Source: Gracilaria domingensis (lineage: Eukaryota > Rhodophyta > Florideophyceae > Gracilariales > Gracilariaceae). Taken from it: a stretch of 64,000 bases of DNA. Position numbers and translations under genes: made by a program. Below are positions 10,048 to 19,875 of this stretch, piece by piece (position 1 is the first letter of the stretch; each line of letters opens with the position of its first letter). Location of the stretch: the NCBI GenBank assembly GCA_022539475.1, contig VCMS01000111.1, positions 62,001-126,000 of the forward strand, given 5' to 3'. The notes beneath the pieces were generated by a model. The model ran no database searches, was not told the origin of the DNA, and saw nothing but the letters and a program-made list of their open reading frames with translations.

Positions 10048-10995
10048 TCTTCGGTGCATGGGTGGAAGCCGTATGCAAATGGCTGTAGGCAAGGACTCTG
10101 CTCTCGCATCGAAACGAGCCAAATGGAATTAGTTTGGCCGCAAACGACATCCGACTCGGGAAGCCTGAGACATTTCCTCCGTAGTACAGAGGTGGATCTT
10201 CGTTTCTCGAGAACGTTTGAAGTTGTGTCCAAGCTAACTCCATGCGAGTGATGCCTTGAGACGGTTTCCGTATCCCTCAAAAGTTAAGCAAGGTCAGATG
10301 ATGCGGTTTGCACGGCGGCGATGTACACCTCCCCGATCGACCGGTGCCGTGATCTGCGCCACCGGTGAATCGAGAGCTGTGTGTCATCACCGTGCGACCA
10401 CATGGTCGAAAGTAAAAATATAGATGGTTTTGACGACGTTCCTGGAAGTGATGAACATACTCTTTGGTCCGTGTTTAGGAGTGCACATGTGTGTGTGATT
10501 GAAACCGGGTAGCTCTGGTGACTCGGAGCATCTGATCCAAGCCGTCGTCATATCATCTCTACTTCTTTTCATTTTTTATCATAGCCTATGACCAAGTTGC
10601 AGTCTGCTACGCTCACTGTTTGTTCTTCCGTGAGGAAGGTTTACGTTTTGATCTCTTTTGTGTGTTTTGCTAGTTGCTAGAGCTGTAAGATCTGCTGGCT
10701 TCCATTCTTGCATATTCCACTGATGTGAAATGCCCTATAAAGTCTTAAACGTGAACTCTGTCTTTGCTTCTAAAACTTGACAAGGGCGATTGTGTGTAAC
10801 GTCCAGTGGTTGACGGTCGTCAATAGTCATGAAGTGTGTGGCACTTACGTGTTGAGCGGTCGTCGGAGAGGAATGGTTTTCTTCTTGCAACCATTCGTTT
10901 CTTCCCTGTTGACTTCCAGAAACTTAAGAAGATGTCCTACGAGCTGCAGAGAAATCTCTTTAGCAAATTCCCTGCAGCTTTCTTGTTACTTAGCC

Positions 10996-12195
10996 ATGTG
11001 TCTCAAAATCCCTTCCTTCTTCATCATACTCAGCTTTGTGTTGGCAGTGGGACAAAGTCACAGTCATCTGGCAAATCCGCTTCCAACGAGACGCCTAGAC
11101 TGTAGAGTAGGTAATGGACGCCCAAGAGCATGCTATGGACCCTGTCCTGCTCTAGACACATATGGCGAACCAACTGGTATCACCCCGCAGAGACCAGCTG
11201 AAACATGGCGCAGAGGAGAGCGACGGTTTGTGTCATGGCATAGAAACAACCACGGACAACGTGAATCTGGATTTGTGCGACTGACTTTAGTCCCGGTTAG
11301 CAAGATGATGGACAAGGACGCACATAAGAAGTTCACCTTCCAAATATCTTGCTGGAGCTCAGGGTTACATAGATGTCCGTCTAGAAAAGAAAGAGTTTGT
11401 GGGAATGATGGAGAAGGAATGGCTTATAAAGTTCCAATCACTGTTCCCTCTGTTTATCCGGACGATGTGTATGCATTTGGCTGGGCATGGTACGGCGGTG
11501 GTGACTTCCGAGGGAAAGGCTATTTTGGGGACTATTATAGTTGCTCTTTTGTGCGCATTCAGGGTGGAAGGCGCGTTACAAGATCATACTCACCTCAATT
11601 TGTCGCCGGAATTGGACAACCCTCTCGGTCAACATGTATTTCTTCAGTTGACCGTTTGGGTGTATGTGTGAGGGAGCCATGTAGCGGTCCTGATATTGCG
11701 CCAAGGAAACCTGCTGAACTTCCTCGGGAAATACGATTAAGAGATGTAATACAAGGAGGAATTCGTGGACAAGCTGGAGATGTCAGTCAAGCATCGAGCG
11801 GAGGGCGAAACAAGCATCGAACCCCAATTCAGCCATCATCGGGAAATGACAATGAGGAAGAAAAAGCTCCTTCGGTCAAGAGCTTCAGGATATATGATGT
11901 TAAGACCAGACATTTCAAATCCACTCGAAGGCGAAAGATTCGTGTTCCTCTCTCGAAGTATGAGAATGGGTTTACGATCGGCTTAAAAGTACAAGGTCAT
12001 GTGACCAAAGTAACTTTTTCCGGTCGTAGGTATTTCCATACAGAGGCAGTTCCGCCATATATCATCAATGGAAACTTACGTCATCGTTTGCGTGCTCTCC
12101 GATGCCGGAAGGGGAGAACTCAGAACTACCAAGCTACTCTTTTTGGCGTAAATGGAAGAAGGAAAGATGTGAACTTCAACGTCAAATGCGTGTAG
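10996..12195 (+). CDS. Secreted LPMO-like (chitin-binding type-4-like) protein
   Basis: The 399-residue product starts with a clear signal peptide (MCLKIPSFFIILSFVLAVG). Cleavage before His24 would give a mature N terminus HLANPLPTR, the H-x-x-x-P pattern of lytic polysaccharide monooxygenases, whose N-terminal His binds copper. A second candidate His is in WHRNNHGQ (His86), and GDYYSCSFVRIQGG (Tyr180/181) would supply the axial Tyr. The stretches GFVRLTLVPVS, ISCW, VCGNDGEGMAYKVPIT and AFGWAWYGG resemble secreted LPMO-like proteins of oomycetes and related eukaryotes. A linker (about 235-285) leads to a C-terminal beta-rich domain (290-399) with HTEAVPPYIINGN, resembling carbohydrate-binding modules. 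It may oxidise wall polysaccharide. The frame is open upstream, but the ATG at 10996 places the signal peptide correctly. Confidence 0.75.
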   Translation: MCLKIPSFFIILSFVLAVGQSHSHLANPLPTRRLDCRVGNGRPRACYGPCPALDTYGEPTGITPQRPAETWRRGERRFVSWHRNNHGQRESGFVRLTLVPVSKMMDKDAHKKFTFQISCWSSGLHRCPSRKERVCGNDGEGMAYKVPITVPSVYPDDVYAFGWAWYGGGDFRGKGYFGDYYSCSFVRIQGGRRVTRSYSPQFVAGIGQPSRSTCISSVDRLGVCVREPCSGPDIAPRKPAELPREIRLRDVIQGGIRGQAGDVSQASSGGRNKHRTPIQPSSGNDNEEEKAPSVKSFRIYDVKTRHFKSTRRRKIRVPLSKYENGFTIGLKVQGHVTKVTFSGRRYFHTEAVPPYIINGNLRHRLRALRCRKGRTQNYQATLFGVNGRRKDVNFNVKCV

Positions 12196-12267
12196 AAGAT
12201 TTCTACAATAGACAGCTTTCTTTCTTGACAGCTTCGTATGCTTACTTATAGTGAGCTGCTGGTAAAA

Positions 12268-12367
12268 GAATTAACAAAGGTTTGCTTTATTCGCACTTTC
12301 TGCACCACCGCGCACCCCCGCGAGGTGGTGCAGAAGATGCGAATTGAGAACAAACCTTTGTTAATTC
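12268..12367. repeat. 100-bp imperfect hairpin in convergent region
   Basis: The outer arms 12268-12284 and 12351-12367 pair perfectly (GAATTAACAAAGGTTTG and its complement). The inner arms 12289-12309 and 12324-12344 pair with two mismatches around a C-rich loop. Bulges separate the two stems. It lies between the 3' ends of the LPMO-like gene and GPN2. It could be a MITE, a structured 3' end or a small-RNA precursor. Confidence 0.85.
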
Positions 12368-12492
12368 TCGCATGCAAACGCTTACCAATGACAGAGAGAG
12401 AAGCAAGATAAATAGAAGTCTCAGTATTCACAGTAAAGAAGGAGCACATACTGCTTCTCACATATTAACAACTGAAGTTGAGCACAGTTGAT

Positions 12493-13632
12493 CTATTTCA
12501 TGTACCGCTCCTGGACTTCGGCAACCCATCGGTTATCCATATCTGGTTTTCCAACAAGTAAATCGTACGTGACTTTCTGCCCGTCCAGATTAGCATACAT
12601 ATATCCATTTGATTTATCGATGGCTTTAACTAATCGCATAACGCTTTCCTTGTTTTGAATGTCCAAAGTATGATAGCTGACAAATGGAAAGTCTTCGACA
12701 ACGTCCACAATTGCTTCATTTAGCTTAGCATACTTTCTAAGGCGTGGATCTTGCCCCAATTCTTCCAGTAGTTTTCCAAGATCACCAACTTCTGTATAAA
12801 AGTCCAAGTTTCGAGCTGGGGAATTAATATTATGCGATATCATAACAGTTAGAATCATTGCTCCATTCTTTGCAAGTGTACAGCCTCTTACTTACAAAGT
12901 GTACCGTATTGTTCGATCAAGTCAACTTTTGACAGGACGTTAACCGCAGGAAGCTCAAGTTGTAACATCATCGTAGCAGATGTAAGCATCACAGCGATAA
13001 ATTTGGCTGCGTCCGCGCAGTAGTGGGCGTCAACCATGTTCACCTGCGTTAACTACGAGCAAGAAGTGAGTAAATCCTCCGTTAGATCCTTTCTTTTCTA
13101 AGCGCACAAAAACATAGTGTGATTTTCGTTAAACCTACGCGATAGCCTCGTTTGTCAAGGCTTTGAACAATGGTTCGAATACACTCATTATGGGTATATA
13201 GCTCAATTTGTCCGGGAAAGTCAAAAACAACGTATTTGCCTCTGTTCTCCGCAAGTTTCTTGTTCAACCACTCTATGTTTCTTTCAAGAAACTCCATGGC
13301 ATACAACAAGCTTCCATTCGGACCAAGAGAAAGCTCGGAGGCTACAGTTTCGACATTGACGAGTTCTGATATATCCGCTGCAGCTTCGTACGGCAGTATC
13401 TCATTCGCAGGGTCCATGTTAAAAACAACAGCATCTCTAACCCGAATATCCATGGGAAGGAAAGGAGTACATTTCAGATACAAATTAAGGCGTTAGTGTT
13501 TGGGTCACTACAGAACCTCAAGAACTCGTATTCTTACCGTCCAATTGCTTTGAAAAACTGCACCAGGCCGGCACAATACGTCGTTTTTCCCGACCCAGGA
13601 GCCCCAACAACTACTTGTCCAAAACCGACCAT
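12493..13632 (-). CDS. GPN2: GPN-loop GTPase 2, four exons
   Basis: Predicted exons are 13538-13632, 13139-13436, 12896-13052 and 12493-12815, giving 290 residues. The three introns (101, 86 and 80 nt) have GT/AG ends, and each junction restores conserved sequence: [36 protein letters not shown] and [16 protein letters not shown]. The P-loop is [11 protein letters not shown]. The GPN insert itself reads [26 protein letters not shown] is switch II and NVLSKVDL the base-recognition motif. The ending [20 protein letters not shown] is typical of GPN2 rather than GPN1 or GPN3. GPN proteins assist assembly and nuclear import of RNA polymerase II. The start ATG lies four residues before the P-loop strand, as in homologues. 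Confidence 0.92.
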
Positions 13633-13824
13633 TGTAAGAAAACTAATAGAACTCGTCGCAAGAACGAACTCTGCGAACTCATCTCATATCGGTGAAGACA
13701 TGACAAACTCGCAAACGAAGAAGACTCCGATGAGGCAGCATACGTCCTCCGCAGAAAGTGTCAATGTGCCTTTCGTACAAAGAAAAGAAATGAAAACACA
13801 ACAATTACGTGCACGCTGTGTTGA

Positions 13825-14058
13825 TCACTTGATCCATATCCAATGATCAAAGGAGTCCATCTGTGTCCCGTAGGCAGCAGGGAATCTGTCCCGCTCGACC
13901 TGCCTTCCATTGGAATTCTGTTTATCCAGTCGGAACTCATCTTTGATACCCGGAAAGCCGCTGAAGTACTCCCAACAGATTAGGGGCCTACCTTTCTCTA
14001 ACATCCTATTGACAAAGTCATTGCCGCGAACAACAGGCCTCTCTTTTATGAAAGTCAT
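13825..14058 (-). CDS. Small conserved-looking hypothetical protein, 77 residues
   Basis: The ATG at 14056-14058 opens a 77-codon frame between the starts of GPN2 and UXT. The product (beginning MTFIKERPVVRGNDF and ending DHWIWIK) has a protein-like composition with several aromatics and many charges, but I cannot assign a family. It could be a small mitochondrial or complex-associated subunit. A GTAGGC sequence after codon 25 could be a splice donor, so the true product may differ. It is head to head with UXT, 117 bp apart, and lies upstream of GPN2 on the same strand with about 190 bp between. Confidence 0.4.
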   Translation of the reverse strand: MTFIKERPVVRGNDFVNRMLEKGRPLICWEYFSGFPGIKDEFRLDKQNSNGRQVERDRFPAAYGTQMDSFDHWIWIK

Positions 14059-14175
14059 TATCTAGGCGAAGTTCAATCAAGCCATGCGTCAGAGCCTCTA
14101 TAGGTTTGGAGATCGTTCAAGAAGGTCAGAGTCTAGCCTTTTTTCCCCAGAACCCCATATACGAATTTGATACAA

Positions 14176-14715
14176 ATGAAGAAGGAAAGTACCTCCACTG
14201 ACGAAGAGTACGAGGAAACAGAAGCATTCATATCGCCAGAGGAGACGAACGCAGCACTTCAAAACTATAGTAGGGCACTGGAAAGACGACTGAAACCAAC
14301 GTTAGCTGCTACGTTCTCTCTCCGTGAAAACGCATTGAAACAGTTAGCGGAACTCGAACAAACGGATAGAGCTCTACGCGTTGTAGAAAAGGAATGTCGG
14401 AGCTCTCGTGCAAAGTCTGGAAAACCAGTTTTTGAATCCAGGGTTAACCTAGGCGAAAACTTTTTTGTGCGTGCAGAAGCCAAGCGAGCTGACAAGGTGG
14501 TTTTGGATCTTGGTCTTGGCGTTTTTGTGGAAGTTGGATTTCGCGAAGCCAGCAAATTTGTTCAACAGCGACGGCAGATGTTTCGAACCATAGCGGACAC
14601 TGAGACTAAGAAAGTCGCAGAGATGCAAGCAATGGTGGAAGGAGTTGTAAAATGTCTCTCTGGACTTCAACAGCACGATGGACCCAACGAGGATCATCGG
14701 CATGCTCCGCTTTAG
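14176..14715 (+). CDS. UXT: UXT-like prefoldin alpha-type subunit
   Basis: The 179-residue product matches the UXT branch of the prefoldin alpha family. Helical arms flank a small beta part with VNLGENFFVRAEA and KVVLDLGLGVFVEVGFREA, the recognisable UXT signature. UXT is part of a prefoldin-like complex (R2TP/URI) that helps assemble RNA polymerases and PIKK kinases. The neighbouring GPN2 also serves RNA polymerase II assembly; that proximity is an observation and co-regulation is not shown. The start is the first ATG (14176-14178). The same reading frame stays open for about 53 codons after the stop, running into the next predicted gene. Confidence 0.85.
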   Translation: MKKESTSTDEEYEETEAFISPEETNAALQNYSRALERRLKPTLAATFSLRENALKQLAELEQTDRALRVVEKECRSSRAKSGKPVFESRVNLGENFFVRAEAKRADKVVLDLGLGVFVEVGFREASKFVQQRRQMFRTIADTETKKVAEMQAMVEGVVKCLSGLQQHDGPNEDHRHAPL

Positions 14716-14757
14716 AACGCATGGTGGGATCAATATTGCATTCAAACCGGAAGCGCG

Positions 14758-15556
14758 ATGGAATTCTTGGACGGGCAGAAGGTCGCTGAGTGCATTGCGA
14801 CTAAAAAGAAGTGCTCAAGGGCACATTTTCTACCTGTGTTGCAAACTTATACGTTTTCTGGGGAAGCCGCCAAGTAACAGAAGGTATGAGAGGGAGCACT
14901 GTCTCGCATGTATTTTCTGCCTCTAAACGCAACGAGTGCTTTGATTCTCCGCTGAGCTCCATATCATTGCTACCACGCTCAAGCCCGTACTCTTCTCTCA
15001 ATCACGTTGCACTAATCCATATAAACGATACTGATATTTTCTTAAAGAGACGTGCGATTTGCATAATATGTTGTTTCCTAGTACGACTGTCACTGATTGC
15101 CTTGACAGTAATAGCTTTTCTGATTGTAGGATTACAAAACAATTATGCTCTCCTAAAGCAGGCAAACGTTGCGTATGGGTAACTCCAATTCGGAAGCATA
15201 GACGAATAGTGGAGATTGGCAAGCTTAGCAAACGAGGTGAATGGTTTAGGCTCATCATCCCTTTAGAATTTATCAGTAGACGAACATATATTGGGATACT
15301 TGTGAAATGTCGGCCTTCGTCCGTTGGTTCGATAGCCAGTGCATTCTCGTTTATAAAGAAAAACAATTTCGTGCATACAAACATGAAAATCCTAAAGCAT
15401 GTGCGAAGCCGACTATATCTCCAAAAACAACCCGTCCTCAACGAGGTATTTTTCACTTTTGGGGAGGTTGTGGAATTCCGAACTCTGAGAGCAAATGAAG
15501 AGGATTTTCGACATGTTAGCAACTTAATTCTCGTTTCTGCTGAATCGTTCTATTGA
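14758..15556 (+). CDS. Hypothetical protein, tentative two-exon model
   Basis: I propose exons 14758-14873 and 15130-15556 joined over a 256-nt intron (GTAACA to TTGTAG), giving about 180 residues. Splicing links two open frames that otherwise end in stops. The second exon reads like a protein (for example RRIVEIGKLSKRGEWFRLII), ending ILVSAESFY. I recognise no family. The intron is longer than others here, and the 3' end overlaps the last exon and last intron of YbaB on the opposite strand, so the model is uncertain. Its first ATG is only 42 bp after the UXT stop, in the same frame. Confidence 0.33.
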
Positions 15557-16194
15557 AAGACATACCTTTCGACAAAGTACCCATCTTTTCTCTCATGTAC
15601 TCTGTAGCCTTCGAGTGAGCTGCAATAACACCTTCTGTGACAGCAGTTGACACCTAAGCAATCGGGAATTCATGAAATCGTATGTCAGCATCTTTAGTCT
15701 TCGACGTAAAACAATTCGAATACAGCAAAAGCTTCGTACCTCCGAGCTACCTAAAGCCACCAAGTCATCCGATACTTCCACTTTAATTGGCACTTGTTGA
15801 GCAGTCATTGTAACTTTGACTTGTCCGTCTCGTACGGAAGCCTCTATTTCTGTGTTCTTCAGTTGCTCCTGTAACTCTTTGGCGACTGAAGTGAACTCCT
15901 GTGCCTTCTTCATTGCATCCATAATATTACCAAGTCCTAAACATGATGAAGAACCAGTAAATCGTCAGTTTCGGATGCAGGTCGTAGCACGGTATAAACT
16001 GCTTTGAGTTTGATCTCCAAGAACGTACCGCCAAGTCCGCCCAGTGGATTCTTGGGCTTATCTGCCATCATGTGAAGGCGGCCGGGAAGATGAGGCGTTT
16101 TGGGTGCAACGCATTTGTTCGCCGTGCGATAGGCGCCCAAAGACCTCGACGAGAAGAATCCAGAGGGGACAAAGCCAGTTTGAGACGTAGCCAT
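15453..16194 (-). CDS. YbaB/EbfC-family nucleoid-associated protein (STIC2-like), four exons
   Basis: Predicted exons are 16029-16194, 15740-15936, 15566-15653 and 15453-15484, giving 160 residues. All introns (92, 86 and 81 nt) are GT/AG. The junctions restore GGLG-GLGNIMDAMKKAQE, LGSSE-VSTAVTEGVIAAH and LSK-EFGIPQPPQK. The body has the YbaB pattern: a first helix, VRDGQVKVTMTAQQVP, VEVSDDLVALGS and a long C-terminal helix. The N-terminal 40 residues are rich in Ser, Arg and Phe and look like a transit peptide. Plastid YbaB proteins such as Arabidopsis STIC2 act in thylakoid protein biogenesis or bind nucleoids; which applies here is not shown. Exon 4 has only 32 nt, so its assignment rests on the family's usual Gly-Ile-Pro ending. 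Confidence 0.85.
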
Positions 16195-17291
16195 TGTTGC
16201 ACACACGATGCTCGAAGATGAGGATTGGATTTCGCTGGATTGTAGTCACGTTCGAGCTCACTAGTCGCACGCACGAAACTAACTAATGATGTGTCAGTGT
16301 AGGGGATCCCACCACTCTAGTACGGTACTAGTAGTACCTGATCTCCGTCACACTTCTGATGACTATCTCTCGTGGCCAGGATTGCACATTTGCACGCTAT
16401 TGAGATAAGGACACGAAATGTGCTCTTTTCGGACCGACTTTTTCCGAATTATTCATTTGGTTCATGGTTGGGGGAATTCTCGGGCGCCGCAGGGTAGACC
16501 ATTGCTGTTTCCTTCGGCTTGAATCCGGGACTCGGCACAGAGCACTCTGCTAGAGTAGTTTAGATCTGTCACATATCTCAACATGTTATGATAACGACGT
16601 GATGATCATGATGTTGTTCGCTCGTATTTGTATGATACTGGTAGCAATAGCAAGCACACATATCGGTTTCTGTGCGATTCAGAACTTAAAAGGTTTCTAT
16701 TCAACAGCACTGATCCTGAAGCTCAAAATACAGTAAGATGCCTGCCATGTTTTTCGCGAAGTTACTATGTCCTACGGGCGGAAGTCTTTATCAACGAAGG
16801 CTCACTTTGGGTTTATGCTATCGTCGGTGGTCGAGACTCAACGAAAGAGCTGGACATCCCCTCTTTCGATTTGTTGGTTCTAATACTTATGGTACCGTTG
16901 TGATAACAACCGTATACAGTCGGAACTTGTTCACGCCGTATAGAGACAAAGAAGTCTTTGCTTCCCAACGTTTGCTTCACAATGTTTATGTGAATAAGCA
17001 TTAATTCAGTCCACGTTCGCACGCGCTCTCTCACCCTTTATGAGCACACAACCCTAATTGCGACTTGGTGTGGAACGCTTTGAACGCACTTGGAGGACAA
17101 GGTGCACTAAGACATAACTCACGGGAGCAGAGCAGCCATTAGAACAACACCCGTATCAGGTTACACGCTCGTGACAGAAGTGGCAAACCCCAAAAGCTGT
17201 CGAAATGGGTAGGCATTGCAAAAAGTATTGTACAGATCCGAGCTTATTGAGAAAGCCACTGCAGGACGTTCGGATCAAGCCTCATCGTATA
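16195..17291. other. Intergenic region, no gene seen
   Basis: This 1.1-kb stretch lies between the YbaB start and the 3' end of the ferredoxin-like gene. A frame at 16628-16903 lacks an ATG start and any recognisable motif. I see no RNA gene or repeat. Confidence 0.45.
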
Positions 17292-17996
17292 TCATATGAT
17301 ATTGGCAGGAATTGGATCGCCAAGCAGTTCTAACACGCTGTTGGCTTGAATTGTGGAAGGGGGAGATTTCGGGGGGCTTGATCGCCTGGCGTCGGTTGGA
17401 ACAGCGTCCCGCACTGCTTTCTTCACGTCTACTTTCACTACTCTACCAGCCAGTTTCACGGAGGGTCCCGCACCCCCGCACATCTTCATGCACGGTGCGC
17501 GAAGCGTCTGCTTACCAAGAATCATAGCGACGGCGTCAGCGCCCATTCGGCAGCACGCTTTCCCCTGACAAACTGCCACGGCATCGTCAGGGATCGGATT
17601 GGCAACGGCTGGAGGCATGAGCATGTCGGTGACACCTGCCTTCTGCTGTGGCTTGTCTGGATTGGCGACGGTTGGAGGTGGGCGCATGTCGGTGACAACT
17701 GGTTTGTGCTCCATTTCGAGCTTCGCCTTGAGCGCCTTGTACTCGGCCTTGCGGGCCTTGTACTCGGCCTTGGCGGCTTTGTACACTTTCTTCGCCTCTT
17801 TCACGGCGGCTTCGTTGTTGACGGAGACGCACGCACGGGGCGGGTCGGCCAGGCGCGCGTCGGCCAAGCGCGCGTCATGATGGGGCGCGCGTCGTTGCGA
17901 TACAGGTGGCACGGAGGAGCGCGGCCGGACTGAGGGCAGCAATGGCTGCGAGGGGGCAAAGGCCTGGGCAGTGCCCGCGGCTGCGGAAGGTGCCAT
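17292..17996 (-). CDS. Plastid protein with thioredoxin-like 2Fe-2S ferredoxin domain
   Basis: The 234-residue product begins MAPSAAAGTAQAFAPSQP and continues rich in Ser, Arg, Pro and Ala, as in a plastid transit peptide with Phe near its start. Residues about 60-100 form a Lys/Ala/Glu helix with repeated YKA(R/L)KAEY units. A Pro-rich linker with two near-copies of VTDM.PP.VANP follows. Residues 135-195 carry VCQGKACCRMGA and APCMKMCGGAGP, giving the C-x4-C and C-x3-C pairs of the thioredoxin-like 2Fe-2S ferredoxin family (also seen in NuoE and bacterial 2Fe-2S ferredoxins). It may be a small electron carrier or cluster sensor in the plastid. The start is the first ATG. Head to head with the 391-residue unknown gene. 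Confidence 0.75.
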   Translation of the reverse strand: MAPSAAAGTAQAFAPSQPLLPSVRPRSSVPPVSQRRAPHHDARLADARLADPPRACVSVNNEAAVKEAKKVYKAAKAEYKARKAEYKALKAKLEMEHKPVVTDMRPPPTVANPDKPQQKAGVTDMLMPPAVANPIPDDAVAVCQGKACCRMGADAVAMILGKQTLRAPCMKMCGGAGPSVKLAGRVVKVDVKKAVRDAVPTDARRSSPPKSPPSTIQANSVLELLGDPIPANII

Positions 17997-18360
17997 GGCA
18001 ACGTCACAGCCGCGCGCGCCGAAGAGATGCAACGGAGACGCGGGGTGTCGCGAGCGGCGCTTTTCATTACATTTTTGATGCGCAGCGCTGCAGCTTTCTA
18101 AAGACGCGCCAGGCGCAGCCGCTCGGGCACAGCCGTGCCAGCGTTGCGCAAGCGCCGCGCGTCACCAGTCGCGCATGTGATGGCGCAGCCAACGGAGCCC
18201 TGAAACCTGAGCGTCCCCCCCCCCCGTTCTTCTTCCACCCACGCGCCCCCTGCGTGTCACTCCATCTCCCTCAGCCTCCGCATCCCAACCGGCCTCATTC
18301 GAACCATCGCCGCCGCCATCCCCTCTCCCCGCCCGCCCTCCCCTCCCGCGCCGCCGACCC
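17997..18360. other. GC-rich divergent promoter region
   Basis: These 364 bp separate two divergent starts. The right part, upstream of 18361, is a C-rich pyrimidine tract on the plus strand and probably 5' untranslated. No further feature is visible. Confidence 0.45.
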
Positions 18361-19536
18361 ATGCTGCTGCTAGACGGCCTGTTCGACACCGACTTGGACG
18401 CACAGCTGCACACCCTCTCGCAGCATTCCTCCAAGACCCAAGTGCTCTCGCAGTCTGCCGCCCTCCGACCCAAAGCCTGCCACCCCTCGTCCCATCTCCT
18501 TCCCTACACCCGCTACACCCTCTTCGTCCCCCATCTCAAATGTGGCTGGGCAACTATGCTCGTCGACGCCCTCTGGCGTCTGCTCCGTCTACGTCTCGAG
18601 CCCCTCCACGCTGACGTCACCCCCGCCGAGGCTCCCACCTTCTACCCCCAGCTTCCTGCCTACGTTTCACAACCGAATGAGGACACGCTTGAGGCTATCA
18701 GAAATAATGCGGGCAACATCCTGCCGCGCATCGCCTGCTATGTCAAGCTGTGTTACCTCAACATGCTCTGCCGTTCGTTGCGCGATGAACAAAAGGCCCT
18801 TCAACGGTGGTTATCTTCTGTCGAGGTGCCGGATCCTCCAATACTCCAGCTGCCAATTCCACCGCCACGTCGCTTGCGTCCTGTACTAGTAGATGCTCAT
18901 GTAGTACGCGCCTCAGATGGTTGCGTGTATGCATATTTGCTGGGCGGTGTGTTGGTGCGCACGTCCTTGTATCCCCATGTGGTCGAAATCTTGAAATCGT
19001 ACAACATTCTAGTGCGAGGTCCTTCGGAATCCATTCCAGTAGCTGCCTCGTTGTGCTCGCTGTCCAATTCTGCTTCTTCTCGCGTCGTGGAGAAGACCAT
19101 CCCACGCGCTCGAGGCCCGTCACATGGATTTGTAGCCCTGCAAACATATGTAAGAGAGCGTCTTGCTACTTCTTGGACCTTCCTGTGCAGACGCGTATTG
19201 CAGCATGCCACATACTTATCTGCAGAACGGGAAGAGAAACGCCGTTCAGCTGCAATCTCACGCTTGACAACCGTGTTGCAGAAAGCAACCACGCTCCGAG
19301 AGCAGCTTGTGCAGCAAGCTCTACGCTTCGAAATGACGGGCAAGCCCCTCACTGATATCGCAGCATTCGCTGTCGCTTTGTATCGCGATAGTGAATGGGA
19401 GCACATCTTCAATGGTTTCTCAGAGGAGCACAGTAGAGACCTGCTGAATGCGAGATGCAGGGTCAAACAACTCACGTCCTTGGACACATACGACGTAACT
19501 GCTCTGGTAGAAATGCACAACGACGGTAGGAGGTGA
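18361..19536 (+). CDS. Hypothetical protein, 391 residues
   Basis: A single ATG-initiated frame follows a C-rich leader. The product has a Leu-rich N-terminal region, a middle segment with many Pro (ILQLPIPPPRRLRP) and a helical C-terminal half with basic and acidic residues (for example AEREEKRRSAAISRL). I see no transmembrane segment, signal peptide or known domain. The consistent codon content and clean stop support a real gene. It could be a poorly conserved subunit of a nuclear complex, but I have no basis for naming one. Confidence 0.65.
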   Translation: MLLLDGLFDTDLDAQLHTLSQHSSKTQVLSQSAALRPKACHPSSHLLPYTRYTLFVPHLKCGWATMLVDALWRLLRLRLEPLHADVTPAEAPTFYPQLPAYVSQPNEDTLEAIRNNAGNILPRIACYVKLCYLNMLCRSLRDEQKALQRWLSSVEVPDPPILQLPIPPPRRLRPVLVDAHVVRASDGCVYAYLLGGVLVRTSLYPHVVEILKSYNILVRGPSESIPVAASLCSLSNSASSRVVEKTIPRARGPSHGFVALQTYVRERLATSWTFLCRRVLQHATYLSAEREEKRRSAAISRLTTVLQKATTLREQLVQQALRFEMTGKPLTDIAAFAVALYRDSEWEHIFNGFSEEHSRDLLNARCRVKQLTSLDTYDVTALVEMHNDGRR

Positions 19537-19875
19537 CCATTTTTTTCTTGTCTAACTTGCACGCACATTTACTTTGGCATATCGAGTGTTTCTATGAATC
19601 TTTTCCGTATTGAACACTTTCGTGTGTTGAATCCTTTACGCGTTTCTTTTCGCATATTAGTCACAGCCAGATGCTGTTTGTTGCAACTGAAACCTGCGGG
19701 AAGTTGTTCTTTCGACCTGACCCGACCGTCGTGAGCGGAAGAAATGTCGAGAGTGTGTTCGCAGGTAGAAGAACACATGGATCATATTGTTTCTTCTTCC
19801 TTACTCGCTATTCTTGACCATGACCGCAATGAATGAAACAGTCCAATCTTTCATAGTGGACAACGTCCTCGAGGC

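Larger units (their letters stand above)
9605..10995. other. Divergent intergenic region with palindrome and heptamer array
   Basis: The 1.4-kb region separates the 5' ends of the complex I gene and the LPMO-like gene. It contains an 87-bp perfect palindrome (9747-9833), a heptamer array (9999-10047) and a short 5S-rRNA-like patch near 10280-10350 that I could not substantiate. I find no convincing protein gene. Confidence 0.5.

Noticed and set aside
10270-10360. Patch resembling eukaryotic 5S rRNA (AAGTTAAGCAAGGTC, then GGCGATGTACACC)
   Set aside because: The box A-like and box C-like blocks are present, but about 10 nt of the internal helix are missing and the 5' and 3' strands do not pair. 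It is at best a relic; a covariance-model search would decide.
14998-15522. Minus-strand 174-codon frame
   Set aside because: It starts without ATG and overlaps the YbaB 3' exon in another frame; the plus-strand frame reads more like protein.
16628-16903. Plus-strand 91-codon frame
   Set aside because: No ATG near its start, no recognised motif and no supporting neighbours.
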